The position numbers and the translations under genes are program-made. 64,000 bases of DNA from Avibacterium volantium. GTDB lineage: Bacteria; Pseudomonadota; Gammaproteobacteria; Enterobacterales; Pasteurellaceae. The first letter of the stretch is position 1, and every line of letters starts with the position of its first letter. Shown piece after piece: positions 10,002 through 19,200 of the stretch. Where the stretch lies: contig NZ_LR134167.1 in assembly GCF_900635775.1 (NCBI RefSeq), positions 1,459,001 to 1,523,000 on the forward strand. Direction: 5' to 3'. The notes under the pieces were generated by a model. It did no database searches, was not told the origin of the DNA, and saw nothing but the letters and a program-made list of their open reading frames with translations.

Positions 10002-11225
10002 CTAACACAATTTTTCTTTATTTTTCAGTAGATCACCTAACAAACTGCCGTCATAAATCCCTTGTTTAATGGCGGCGGTTAATACTTCTGGGCTATTCCA
10101 TTTATAACGGCTCGTTACCACTTCCACATCGCAATGATAAAGGGATAAGCGTTGATTTAAGCGGGCTAAGAAAATCTCTTTTGCTGCCAATAAACAGGTG
10201 TTTAACATCACTTTTTTAGAAGAAAACATATTCACTAAACACATTAAATGGTAAGCCGTTAAATCAGCAATATGATGAATAATATCAACGGCTTTCCCAT
10301 CATTTTTTTGTGCCTGTTCACATAAAAAGTGGATTTTTTCAATATTATCAATTTGTTGATTGTTGGGATACGCCAAATCAATCAATTTATAAATGGCTTT
10401 ATGTGTTAGCTGATTGATGATTTGATTGCGTTCAATTTCAGGTAACTGATTATTAAGTTTATCCTGAATTGGGTTTAATCTTGGGGTAATGAGTTTATCA
10501 ATATTCATTTTTGGCTGTTTGTTACATCGTAACACATCACCTTGCGATAGCACGCTTAAATTTATCCGCTCATCAAGTTGTAAAAATAAAACGTGATCAC
10601 AACCAATCACACTGCCCACCGAGCTTTCAGCAAACAGCCAAGTTTGGAAATAATCCGTAACCATTACTGGCATTTTGAAATAAGGGTGAAATAAGGCTTT
10701 CAAATCTAAAGTCAGCTGACGATTGCCAAGCTGATAAACATAGCGTTCTTCACTGTCTAACTCCCCTGTTACCGCAATGGAAAAAGTGATCACCTTATAA
10801 GGTTCAAGTTTTGTTTTTTCTAAAAACGCTTGCACATAGCCAACTAAAACGCGATCTAATTGGGCAAATTCTTCACGGCGTAAAGGAAAGGAATGTTCTG
10901 CCAGCGGTGTGCCATCTAATTCACAAAGAAAAATATCAAAGCGATCTTCGCTCAACACCGCACATAAGGATTGCCAGAAAAAAGGCGATACACATAAACC
11001 AATAGCTGGACGACCACGGTTTTCTGTATTTCGCACGGCTTTTTCAATAATTAGCCGTTCGTTAATAAGCTGACGGGTTAAAGAAGTAATTGTCGCAGGG
11101 GCTAAGCGTGAGAGTTTTGAAAGGTCAATCCGCGAAATTTCTTCAAATTGCTCAATGAGTCGATACACTTTCCCTAGTTGCTGTAATTTTAAGACATACT
11201 TATCTTGTTTTCTTTCCTTGATCAT
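10002..11225 (-). CDS. mlc: ROK-family transcriptional repressor, Mlc-like
   Basis: 407 residues, matching E. coli Mlc (406). The N-terminal winged helix (about 15-60, GKVYRLIEQFEEISRIDLSK followed by LAPATITSLTRQLINE) is close to Mlc's. The ROK sugar-kinase fold follows. Mlc represses glucose PTS and related genes and is released by binding dephosphorylated EIICB-Glc. Oddly, the zinc-binding ROK motif (GH...CxCGxxGCxE in Mlc) is absent: the corresponding region reads GDVLRCNKQPKMNIDKLI. The regulatory input may therefore differ. The mlc/bioD neighbourhood supports orthology. Confidence 0.82.
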   Translation of the reverse strand: MIKERKQDKYVLKLQQLGKVYRLIEQFEEISRIDLSKLSRLAPATITSLTRQLINERLIIEKAVRNTENRGRPAIGLCVSPFFWQSLCAVLSEDRFDIFLCELDGTPLAEHSFPLRREEFAQLDRVLVGYVQAFLEKTKLEPYKVITFSIAVTGELDSEERYVYQLGNRQLTLDLKALFHPYFKMPVMVTDYFQTWLFAESSVGSVIGCDHVLFLQLDERINLSVLSQGDVLRCNKQPKMNIDKLITPRLNPIQDKLNNQLPEIERNQIINQLTHKAIYKLIDLAYPNNQQIDNIEKIHFLCEQAQKNDGKAVDIIHHIADLTAYHLMCLVNMFSSKKVMLNTCLLAAKEIFLARLNQRLSLYHCDVEVVTSRYKWNSPEVLTAAIKQGIYDGSLLGDLLKNKEKLC

Positions 11226-11431
11226 AACGCCTCATCGTTGATTAATTAGTCGATTAAATTTTTGAAATGAAATAATTGTTTTTTATATCAGGTTGCGATC
11301 TAAAAACAAGTTATTTACTTCAATTTTGTGGGCGACTTCACAAAAACAATCGCACAATTCATTTTGGCAAATGTCTTGACTTGCGGTAAACTAGGCACGT
11401 TTTTACGCTAATTTTTTTGATTGAGGTTTAT

Positions 11432-12835
11432 ATGACACAAATTGCCCCTATCGTAGATGTATTACAAGGCAAAATTCAAATCGGTGATCAAGTTACCGTG
11501 CGTGGCTGGGTGCGTACTCGCCGCGATTCTAAAGCAGGGCTTTCTTTCCTTGCGGTGTATGACGGTTCTTGCTTTGATCCTATTCAAGTGATCGTAAATA
11601 ACGACATCGCAAATTATCAAGATGAAATCCTACGCTTAACCACAGGTTGCTCAGTGATCGTAACGGGTAAAGTGGTGGAATCCCCTGCAGAAGGGCAAGC
11701 GGTTGAATTACAAGCGGAAAATATGGAAGTAACCGGTTGGGTGGAAGATCCTGATACCTACCCTATGGCAGCCAAACGCCACAGTATTGAATACTTGCGT
11801 GAAGTAGCGCATTTACGTCCACGCACAAATATTATTGGTGCAGTGGCGCGTATTCGTCATTGTTTAGCACAAGCCATTCACCGTTTCTTCCACGAACAAG
11901 GTTTCTACTGGGTGGCAACGCCACTTATCACCGCTTCTGATACCGAAGGGGCGGGCGAAATGTTCCGTGTTTCCACCCTTGACTTAGAAAATCTCCCACG
12001 CACAGAACAAGGTGCGGTGGATTTTTCGCAAGATTTCTTCGGAAAAGAAGCGTTTTTAACCGTATCTGGTCAGCTAAACGGCGAAACTTACGCTTGTGCA
12101 TTAAGTAAAATCTATACCTTTGGCCCAACCTTCCGTGCAGAAAATTCAAACACCACTCGCCACTTGGCAGAATTCTGGATGGTTGAGCCTGAAATGGCCT
12201 TTGCGGATTTAAACGATAACGCAAAACTTGCGGAAGATATGCTTAAATATGTGTTCCGTGCGGTATTAGATGAACGCAAAGATGACTTAAAATTCTTTGA
12301 AAAACACGTTGATAAGGACGTTATCAGCCGTTTAGAAAACTTCATTAATTCTGATTTTGCGCAAATTGATTACACAGATGCCATTGAAATCCTATTAAAA
12401 TCAGGCAAAAAATTTGAATTCCCAGTGTCTTGGGGCATTGATTTGTCCTCAGAACACGAACGTTATTTAGCGGAAGAATATTTCAAATCCCCAGTGGTAG
12501 TGAAAAACTATCCAAAAGACATCAAAGCGTTTTATATGCGCTTAAATGATGACGGCAAAACCGTGGCGGCAATGGACGTATTAGCCCCAGGAATTGGTGA
12601 AATCATTGGTGGCTCACAACGTGAAGAACGCCTAGATGTGCTAGATAAACGTATGCTTGAAATGGGCTTAAACCCAGAAGATTACTGGTGGTATCGCGAT
12701 CTCCGCCGCTACGGCACCGTGCCACATTCAGGCTTCGGTTTAGGTTTTGAGCGTTTAATCGTTTATGTAACCGGTGTGCAAAATATCCGCGACGTGATCC
12801 CATTCCCACGCGCACCAAGAAACGCGAATTTCTAG
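11432..12835 (+). CDS. asnS: Asparaginyl-tRNA synthetase
   Basis: 467 residues from the ATG at 11432 (GAGG just upstream; E. coli enzyme 466). An N-terminal OB-fold anticodon-binding domain (about 1-120) precedes the class II core, with motif 2 at [20 protein letters not shown] and motif 3 at [15 protein letters not shown]. It charges tRNA(Asn). The 3' end and terminator are partly duplicated 1.3 kb downstream, at 14101-14220. Confidence 0.98.
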   Translation: MTQIAPIVDVLQGKIQIGDQVTVRGWVRTRRDSKAGLSFLAVYDGSCFDPIQVIVNNDIANYQDEILRLTTGCSVIVTGKVVESPAEGQAVELQAENMEVTGWVEDPDTYPMAAKRHSIEYLREVAHLRPRTNIIGAVARIRHCLAQAIHRFFHEQGFYWVATPLITASDTEGAGEMFRVSTLDLENLPRTEQGAVDFSQDFFGKEAFLTVSGQLNGETYACALSKIYTFGPTFRAENSNTTRHLAEFWMVEPEMAFADLNDNAKLAEDMLKYVFRAVLDERKDDLKFFEKHVDKDVISRLENFINSDFAQIDYTDAIEILLKSGKKFEFPVSWGIDLSSEHERYLAEEYFKSPVVVKNYPKDIKAFYMRLNDDGKTVAAMDVLAPGIGEIIGGSQREERLDVLDKRMLEMGLNPEDYWWYRDLRRYGTVPHSGFGLGFERLIVYVTGVQNIRDVIPFPRAPRNANF

Positions 12836-12856
12836 GTTTTAGATTAAGATAAAAGC

Positions 12857-12899
12857 AAAGAGCGGTGAAAAATTTCCGATTTTTTCACCGCTCTTTTGA
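12857..12899. terminator. Terminator of asnS (USS-variant hairpin)
   Basis: AAAGAGCGGTGAAAAA pairs with TTTTTTCACCGCTCTTTT. The stem uses AGAGCGGT rather than the standard AGTGCGGT. It also serves the YbjN-like gene on the other strand. A near-identical copy lies at 14179-14220. Confidence 0.85.
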
Positions 12900-12910
12900 A
12901 AATAAAAAAT

Positions 12911-13297
12911 TTACTGTAGTAAATGATCAAAATCAATAGTTGTAATTATGTGTTGAAATAGTTCGATCAACATAATGATTTTCTCAGCCTCTAATTTCTC
13001 ACCTAACCCTATTTGCACTAACTTAACAAATAATACATTTTCATCATCTTCATCACGATGAAGTTTTCCTAATAGATTTTCTGAATTCCACTGATTTATT
13101 TTATCCAAGGAAAATGGACGCTTATGGAGAGCTCGATATATTATCTGAATTCCATCATACAATAGATTAATCATATAAGCATCTCCATTAATCTCTAGGA
13201 ATATGACATTATGTGGAATATTAGGAAAGTTAAGTATATGATAGCCCTCATTAGAAAAGATCTCTTTTAATTCATTAACAGTATATTGATTACTCAT
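12911..13297 (-). CDS. YbjN-domain protein (paralog 1)
   Basis: 128 residues from the ATG at 13297, preceded by GGAGGAA. The pattern of an opening helix ending in SNEGYHILN, alternating beta strands (VIFLEINGDAYMINLL), a central INQWNSENLLGKLH and a C-terminal helix fits the YbjN / CesT-like chaperone fold (the typical 'WN...' step is clear). Function in this family is poorly known; members are predicted peptide-binding regulators or chaperones. It is paralogous to 13403-13783 and starts identically (MSNQYT). The ribosome-binding region is a relic of the 61-residue ORF's last codons. Confidence 0.7.
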   Translation of the reverse strand: MSNQYTVNELKEIFSNEGYHILNFPNIPHNVIFLEINGDAYMINLLYDGIQIIYRALHKRPFSLDKINQWNSENLLGKLHRDEDDENVLFVKLVQIGLGEKLEAEKIIMLIELFQHIITTIDFDHLLQ

Positions 13298-13320
13298 AAA
13301 TTCCTCCACCATTTGGATTG
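13281..13320. repeat. 40-bp direct repeat, copy 1 (start of YbjN paralog plus ORF fossil)
   Basis: This stretch matches 13767-13806 except for one base. On the minus strand it spells the last nine codons and stop of the 61-residue ORF (NPNGGGIYE) running into the start of the YbjN gene. At this copy the rest of the small ORF is gone. Confidence 0.85.
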
Positions 13321-13326
13321 TAAATT

Positions 13327-13347
13327 GGGAGTATACTCCCGCTAAAA
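13327..13347. repeat. 21-bp repeat with perfect 14-bp palindrome, copy 1
   Basis: GGGAGTATACTCCC (13327-13340) is a perfect palindrome followed by GCTAAAA. The same 21 bases occur at 14057-14077. Each copy lies upstream of one YbjN module on the minus strand, so it may be an operator or a module boundary. Confidence 0.85.
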
Positions 13348-13354
13348 TTGAATA

Positions 13355-13392
13355 AAAAATGCGGTGATACAAAAAGTTCACCGTATTTTTTT
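13355..13392 (-). terminator. Terminator between the two YbjN modules
   Basis: AAAATGCGGTGA pairs with TCACCGTATTTT with one mismatch, and there is a T run on either strand. It resembles a diverged copy of the asnS-type hairpin. Confidence 0.65.
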
Positions 13393-13402
13393 ATTCTTTC
13401 AT

Positions 13403-13783
13403 CTAGTCTTCTATAAACTCAAAAATATTGATTGTTCTAACAATATCTAACATACGAGCCACGCCTCTTGCAAAGTCCGCTCTGGATAATCTCTCACTAA
13501 GTATAGGCAAGCCTAGAGAAAATCTAAGTTGATGCCCTTCTTCAACATATAAACACCCTAATCTACGATTTGAATTCCAAGCATTCACTTTTTCTATGGA
13601 TAGCTTTGGTATACCTGACACGCCATAAATCAATTGGATATCGCCGTTTTCATATAACCCAATGATATAGTTATTTCCATCAGTCTTTAATACTACGATA
13701 TCTTCTTGCATTATGTTGACTAAACGATATCCTTCATCTAACAGAATTTCTTTTATTTCCTCTGCGGTATATTGATTACTCAT
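13403..13783 (-). CDS. YbjN-domain protein (paralog 2)
   Basis: 126 residues from the ATG at 13783, with GGGGGAA upstream. Fold elements match the YbjN family: MSNQYTAEEIKEILLDEGY, strands IVVLKTDGNNYIIGLY, the VNAWNSNRRLG step and a closing helix. It is clearly related to 12911-13297 but diverged, so the duplication is not recent. It overlaps the stop region of the preceding 61-residue ORF by 8 bases, which implies translational coupling. A chaperone or immunity-like role is only a guess from this coupling. Confidence 0.7.
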   Translation of the reverse strand: MSNQYTAEEIKEILLDEGYRLVNIMQEDIVVLKTDGNNYIIGLYENGDIQLIYGVSGIPKLSIEKVNAWNSNRRLGCLYVEEGHQLRFSLGLPILSERLSRADFARGVARMLDIVRTINIFEFIED

Positions 13784-13806
13784 AAATTCCCCCACCATTT
13801 GGATTG
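13767..13806. repeat. 40-bp direct repeat, copy 2
   Basis: The intact counterpart of 13281-13320, spanning the end of the 61-residue ORF and the start of the YbjN paralog 2. Confidence 0.85.
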
Positions 13807-13961
13807 CGAGTTGGGGTTACAGACATTTTGTCCCGCATTTGGGCGGATAAATCAGTATCATAGCTTAGTTTGTCTGCTGGTTTAGTCAGATCATATTGGT
13901 ATTTATTACCAAAACTATCTTTATAAAGAGTAGTTTCATTTTCTAAAATTGGAATAAGCAT
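13776..13961 (-). CDS. Small hypothetical protein upstream of YbjN paralog
   Basis: 61 residues, acidic to neutral, with no signal peptide or membrane segment. The ATG at 13961 has a strong ribosome binding site (AGGAGCG about 5 bases before). The stop overlaps the next gene's start, so it is probably translated. I do not recognise the family. The Tyr/Asp-rich middle (SFGNKYQYDLTKPADK) and the Gly-rich end (NPNGGGIYE) look like a C-terminal piece of a larger secreted or polymorphic-toxin-type protein, but this is conjecture. A fossil of its last codons precedes the other YbjN gene. Confidence 0.6.
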   Translation of the reverse strand: MLIPILENETTLYKDSFGNKYQYDLTKPADKLSYDTDLSAQMRDKMSVTPTRNPNGGGIYE

Positions 13962-14030
13962 TTTCGCTCCTATAAATTTAGTATTTAAATTATTTTAAAC
14001 GCACAAATATTTTTATTTGCAGGAGTGTTT

Positions 14031-14052
14031 GTTATCTCTGTAAAGAGATAAC
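14031..14052. other. Hairpin upstream of the 61-residue ORF
   Basis: GTTATCTCT (14031-14039) and AGAGATAAC (14044-14052) form a 9-bp stem with a 4-base loop, next to the palindrome at 14057. It could be an mRNA leader hairpin or an operator half. Confidence 0.5.
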
Positions 14053-14056
14053 AACA

Positions 14057-14077
14057 GGGAGTATACTCCCGCTAAAA
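14057..14077. repeat. 21-bp repeat with perfect 14-bp palindrome, copy 2
   Basis: GGGAGTATACTCCC at 14057-14070 followed by GCTAAAA, identical to 13327-13347. It lies 95 bases upstream of the 61-residue ORF. Confidence 0.85.
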
Positions 14078-14100
14078 ACGTTCAAAAAACAAGCTAAAAA

Positions 14101-14220
14101 TACTGGTGGTATCGTGAGCTATATTGATATGGGTATTATGCTACACTAAAGACGTGAATTTTTAGGTTGAAATAAAAGCAAAAAGCGGTGAAAAATTTCT
14201 GATTTTTTCACCGCTCTTTT
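14101..14220 (+). pseudogene. Decayed duplicate of asnS 3' end and its terminator
   Basis: TACTGGTGGTATCG at 14101-14114 is identical to asnS 12683-12696. After an internal loss, 14152-14220 matches 12822-12898 (end of asnS, linker and terminator hairpin) with scattered substitutions and small gaps. It no longer encodes anything. It marks the far edge of the inserted YbjN region. Confidence 0.85.
14179..14220 (-). terminator. Second asnS-type terminator, now ending recD
   Basis: AAAAGCGGTGAAAAA and TTTTTTCACCGCTCTTTT form the same hairpin as at 12857-12899. It lies 28 bases beyond the recD stop on the minus strand. Confidence 0.75.
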
Positions 14221-14248
14221 GTCCTTGTTAGATAACCTTATTCTTAAT

Positions 14249-16297
14249 TCATTCAACAATTTTTTGCAACAACAAGGCTAACCCACTTTGCCGTTTGGTT
14301 GGCTTTTTCACTGCCGTTTTCCAGCTTTGCTCCGTGCTAAACACGGTGGCTCGGCTTTTGGCGCGAGTAATGCCGGTGTAAACCAACTCGCGGGATAAAA
14401 TCGGATTGGGTTCAGTGGGCAACACCATAAAAGCGTGATCAAATTCAGAACCTTGCGATTTATGTACGGTCATCACAAAAGCGGGTTCGTGGCTTGGAAT
14501 ACGGCTAGCTAATTCGCGTTTACCATTTTCAAAATAGAAATGCCCGCGTGCCTTTCCTTGTTCATCAAAATTCAATAAATACAGCCCAACATCACCATTA
14601 TACAAGCCCACATTGCTGTCGTTTTGCGTAATCATAATAGGTTTACCGAGATAATGTTCACGAGCTTGATTAAATTGCACTAAGCCTTTTGCACGCAACC
14701 CCTCTGCAATGCCTCGATTGAGTTTTTCACTGCCCAACTCCCCTACGCGTAATGCGGTGAGATAGCGAACTTTGTTAAATGCGGTGAAAATTTGCTGAAT
14801 TTTTTCTGAATCTAACGGCTGATTTTGTGCTGTAATTTGCTGAATTAAGGTTAAAAAATCAGCGTAATTTTGCACCGCACTTTTCACAATCAGGTTGGCA
14901 CAATATTGCTGATACGCCAGCGTATTCACGTCCATCTCTTGTACAAATTGCATAAAATCCACTAAGGTTAAGGGTGAGTTTGTTACAACATCACTTTTCG
15001 CTAAATCCCCTGCTTGCAACAGCTGCCAGCTTTCTTCAGCTTTGCCTTGATTAATCAGTTTCGCAAGCTGACCAATGGCGGAATGTTCATCAAAACGATG
15101 GCTTTGGGTTAAATGGCAAAGATGATCGCGAATTGGATTTCCTTTCTCCACCGCTGGCAAATGTTGCCCTGTGGTTTGTTGTAAATAAGCCACAAAATCA
15201 GGGCTGTATCCCTGCGCTAGAAATTTGCCTAACTCCGCCAAAATCGCCCCTGCTTCCACGGAAGCAAGCTGATCTTTATCGCCTAACAAAATCAATTTGG
15301 TTTGCGGTTTTAGGGCTTGTAATAATTTCGCCATTAGGGATAAATCAATCATTGAAGATTCGTCCACCACCAGCACATCAATAAGCAATGGGTTTTGTTT
15401 ATTATGACGTGGCGTTTCTTCATAAAAACGCACGCCAAGCAAGCGGTGCAAGGTTTCAGGCTGAGTGGGAATGGCTGCAATTAAGGTTTCAGGCAAAGCT
15501 AGCTCTGCTTGCAAGCGAGCTAAGGAATTGTCCATACTCTCTTTTAACCGCGCGGTAGCTTTTCCAGTGGGCGCAACCAGTTTGATGCGTAAACCTTGTT
15601 GATACAACTCCTGCAAAGCAAGTAACAAGCGTGTTACGGTGGTGGTTTTGCCCGTTCCCGGCCCACCACTGATTAAGGTGAAAGACTGTTTCAGCGCCAT
15701 TGCCACCGCAATTTCTTGCCAGTTAATTTGCGGTGCTTGTGGTGAAGCTGGAAAATATTTTTGCAAAATGGTAGCGATGGCTTGCGGATCAAAAGTGCGG
15801 TCAAAAATTGCGGAATTTTGCACCGCACTTTGTTTGGTACTTTGCTTTTCTGAACGGTATTCAGTGCGTTTAATGGCATTGGCAAAATATTCCGCCACAC
15901 GATATTCATCTTGCCAAATGCGATAAAAATACAAGGCGTTAAACTGGAATACCAAAGGGGCAACCTTGCTTTTCGGCTCAGTGGTAAACGCAATATGATC
16001 CTGCAATTCCGCAATCCATTGGCTGGCTGGCAAGAAACCGATTTGTTCATTAATACGGTTTGCGTATTCTCGTTCACTGTAAGGCAACAGATTCTGCACC
16101 AGATTTTCTTCAAGCAACAAACAGCTATGCCCTTGCAAATAAGAATAGTTGCACAACGCCGCCAATAAAATCGCTAAATTTTGTTGGCGTAAGGAATAGG
16201 ATTTACCTTGCTGTTTTTCGGCGATCAGCCATGCAAAATGGTAATCGGCCTCGCTAAACACGCCTTTTTCTTTCAGTTCTTTAATTAGCCCAAGCAT
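14249..16297 (-). CDS. recD: Exodeoxyribonuclease V alpha subunit RecD
   Basis: 682 residues from the ATG at 16297, whose A is shared with the recB stop (TAATG) and which has GGAGGA about 9 bases upstream. RecD is the 5'-3' SF1 helicase motor of RecBCD. Visible features are Walker A LISGGPGTGKTTT, the DEXX-type VVDESSMIDL, LLGDKDQLASVEAGA and the C-terminal MTVHKSQGSEFDH and YTGITRAK motifs. An upstream in-frame start at 16333 was rejected. Translational coupling to recB suits 1:1 subunits. recC is not in the window. Confidence 0.96.
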   Translation of the reverse strand: MLGLIKELKEKGVFSEADYHFAWLIAEKQQGKSYSLRQQNLAILLAALCNYSYLQGHSCLLLEENLVQNLLPYSEREYANRINEQIGFLPASQWIAELQDHIAFTTEPKSKVAPLVFQFNALYFYRIWQDEYRVAEYFANAIKRTEYRSEKQSTKQSAVQNSAIFDRTFDPQAIATILQKYFPASPQAPQINWQEIAVAMALKQSFTLISGGPGTGKTTTVTRLLLALQELYQQGLRIKLVAPTGKATARLKESMDNSLARLQAELALPETLIAAIPTQPETLHRLLGVRFYEETPRHNKQNPLLIDVLVVDESSMIDLSLMAKLLQALKPQTKLILLGDKDQLASVEAGAILAELGKFLAQGYSPDFVAYLQQTTGQHLPAVEKGNPIRDHLCHLTQSHRFDEHSAIGQLAKLINQGKAEESWQLLQAGDLAKSDVVTNSPLTLVDFMQFVQEMDVNTLAYQQYCANLIVKSAVQNYADFLTLIQQITAQNQPLDSEKIQQIFTAFNKVRYLTALRVGELGSEKLNRGIAEGLRAKGLVQFNQAREHYLGKPIMITQNDSNVGLYNGDVGLYLLNFDEQGKARGHFYFENGKRELASRIPSHEPAFVMTVHKSQGSEFDHAFMVLPTEPNPILSRELVYTGITRAKSRATVFSTEQSWKTAVKKPTKRQSGLALLLQKIVE

Positions 16298-19200
16298 TAA
16301 AACAATTCCTCCAAGGCTTGAATTAGCCGCCAATCTGGCTTATCAAAATAAATACCGTTTTGATCTTGTCCGTTCATTCCACGCAAGAAGGTGTAGATCA
16401 CGCCACCAAAATCTCGCTCATATTGATAATGTGGATCACGGTTTTGTAAATAACGGTGCAATGCCAAGGTGTAAAGCAAATATTGCCAGTCATAAAAACC
16501 GTTTTTCATCACTTCAGGCAACTGCGCAGGCTGATAATTTTCTATTTTGTTACCAAGTAAATTGGATTTGTAATCCAACACATAATATTTACCCTGATGA
16601 CGAAACACGAGATCGATAAAGCCGCGCAACATTCCTTGCAAGCGCTCAAAAATCAGATTTTGCGAAGAATATGGGTGATAATCTTGCAAGGCTCGGTTAA
16701 ACGCCGTGGCATCAAAGGCTTTATTGAGTTTCAAATAAAATTGCATTTCTTTTAAGCAATCTTGTTGCTGAATTTGGGCAAGGGTTAGGCTTTCCCCGGC
16801 CAATAATGGGCTGTGATAAATGGCGTTAAACCATTGTTGCAAGGTGGAAATCCATTGCTCATCAAGCTGTAACAGTTGGCATAATTTAGCTAAATTTTGC
16901 TCATCAAGGGCGGATTGTGCGGTATTTTTTTCTAAATAACGGTGTAAAATCGTCCCCACCCGCACGCCGCTTGGTAACTCAAAAGGGCTATAACCTTGCG
17001 GATAAGCATTTTCATTTTCTTGTGGTGGCGTATTTTCTTCAGCTAAATTTGGTATTGGTGGCACGTTGAAATCGTAATCCTTACCTTGATCAAAAACTGA
17101 CGAAATTTGCCCCGCACTTTCATTTTCTTCCTGTAATTTCAATTTATTACGCTGATGCTTATGCACCATATCGGTGAAACTGGTTACTCCCCAATGATAT
17201 TCAATATTGCCGTTAAATATAGCTGGGCTAAAGATTTTATCTTGAGAAACTGAAACCAAAGGCGAGCTTGCTTTAAGATCTTCGACACGATGAATAGCAA
17301 CATTTGGCTCGCCCACTTTTTGTTGCAAGGCTTGCAATAATGAGTTGGTGTCATAAGCTTCGGAGAATGTTATCTTTTCGCCAATCGCCCCTTGGCTTAG
17401 GGCATAAAGCAAACCATTCCATTTTTTCTCAAAGGATTGCGGCAGGCAACACGCCACTTGGTATTTAGCGCGGGTGAGCGCCACATAAAGCAAACGCATT
17501 TCTTCTGCCAAATTTTCTTTCAAAACCAGCACCGACTGCTGATTTTCCATATCCCACAACACTTGATCTTGTTCTACCGCGTAATAGGTGGTGATGGTAT
17601 CTTTGACGCCTTTCGCAGGGGCGGCAATAAAGGGCAGCCACACCAAATCGTAAGCCAATCCTTTTGATTTATGAATGGTCACGATTTTCACTAAATCTCG
17701 TTCGCTTTCTAAACGAATGCTTTCTTCTAGCCGATCTGTGCCTTGAATTTGTTTTTCAAACCAACGCAATAAGGCGGCTTCACTTTCGTTTAAGCGGCTG
17801 GCTTGCTGCAAAAGCTCCGCCAAGTGCAAGAAGTCGGTTAAAATACGCTCCCCTTGGCTACGCACAAGCAAGCGTTGGGTGAGTGGATTTTCTTCATTTA
17901 ACAATAATTGGTGCAACATCACCAAAATACCTTTTTGTTGCCAGGTTTTTTGATAGGCAAAAAAGGCTTCCACCCAGTGTTCCCACTGGTTTTCATCTTG
18001 CTTAATTTGATAAATTTCCGCACTAGTTAAGCCAAATAATCGGGTGGCAATGGCGTTGAGAATGTGGCGCTCATTCAATGGGTTTAAACAAGCCTGCAAA
18101 ATTAGCGCTAATTCCTGCGCGGTTTCGCTGTCAAACACATTGCTTTTATCCGACAAATACACCGAAGCAATGCCTAAATTTTGCAAGGCAGTTTTAACGC
18201 TCTGCGCTTCTTTCCAACTGCGCACTAACACCGCGATATTTTTGGCTTGCAATGGCTCATCACCAAATTTTGCGTGATTTTGCACCACACTTTTTAACCA
18301 TTGTTGAATGGAAATGGCACAGGTTTCGGCAAATTGCTCTTGATTATACGCATCGCCTAAATAGCAACTTAAAGCTGGCTCATCTTGTCCGTTAAGGTTA
18401 AAGTGCGGTAGATTTTTCCCTGCTTTTACGGGCTCAAACTGAATTTCATCAAATAAAAATGGCGCTGGCTGTTCAAAATCAAAAATCCCATTAACACATT
18501 GAATTAATGTGGTGGTGGAACGCCAGTTTTCTTTCAGTGTAAAACGCTGATTGGCTTGTCGTGAAGCCTTAAAATAAGTAAAAATATCTGCGCCACGGAA
18601 TTTATAAATGGATTGCTTTGGATCACCAATCATTATAAAGCCTGATTGTGGTGTTTGATTTTCAATATAAATTTTAGAGAATATTTGGTATTGTTGGGCA
18701 TCCGTATCCTGAAACTCATCAATCATTGCAAAGGGATATTGATTGCGAATCAGCGCGGCTAATTCTTGCCCATTCTCGCCACACAAGCCTTCGCGCACTA
18801 AACGCAGCAAATCATCAAAGCTTTTTTGCGTGTGATGATTTTTGTAATCAAATAATTTTTGTCGAATAGTTTGAATGGAATGGTAAAGCACAATGGGCAA
18901 CGTGAGGGAAATGCCTTCCGACTGTTCAATCAGTTTTTCCGCTTGGCTTAATAAAGAATGTTGCAAAGGCTCAAAATCTGCTTTGGTTTTGGCAGCAATA
19001 TCTTTTTCCGTAAAATAAATGAGAATATCAGGTAAGCTATAATTATCGGGATCTTCCGCCCACGCACGCATTTTCTCAAAGCGTCCTAGCATATAATCTG
19101 CACGGTAATTTTTAATTTGTGCTTTATTCTTTTCTAGAAATTCTGCGAGTTCTTGCTCATTCGCCAACCATTCCTGCTTAAACTCATCAATCTCCTTACA

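Noticed and set aside
11226..11431. Possible attenuator or riboswitch ahead of asnS
   Set aside because: No stable nested hairpins or leader peptide with Asn codons could be seen.
12857..14220. The repeated GCGGTGA hairpins as a MITE or CRISPR-like repeat
   Set aside because: They are USS-related terminators at gene ends; there is no regular spacing, no target-site duplication and no cas gene.
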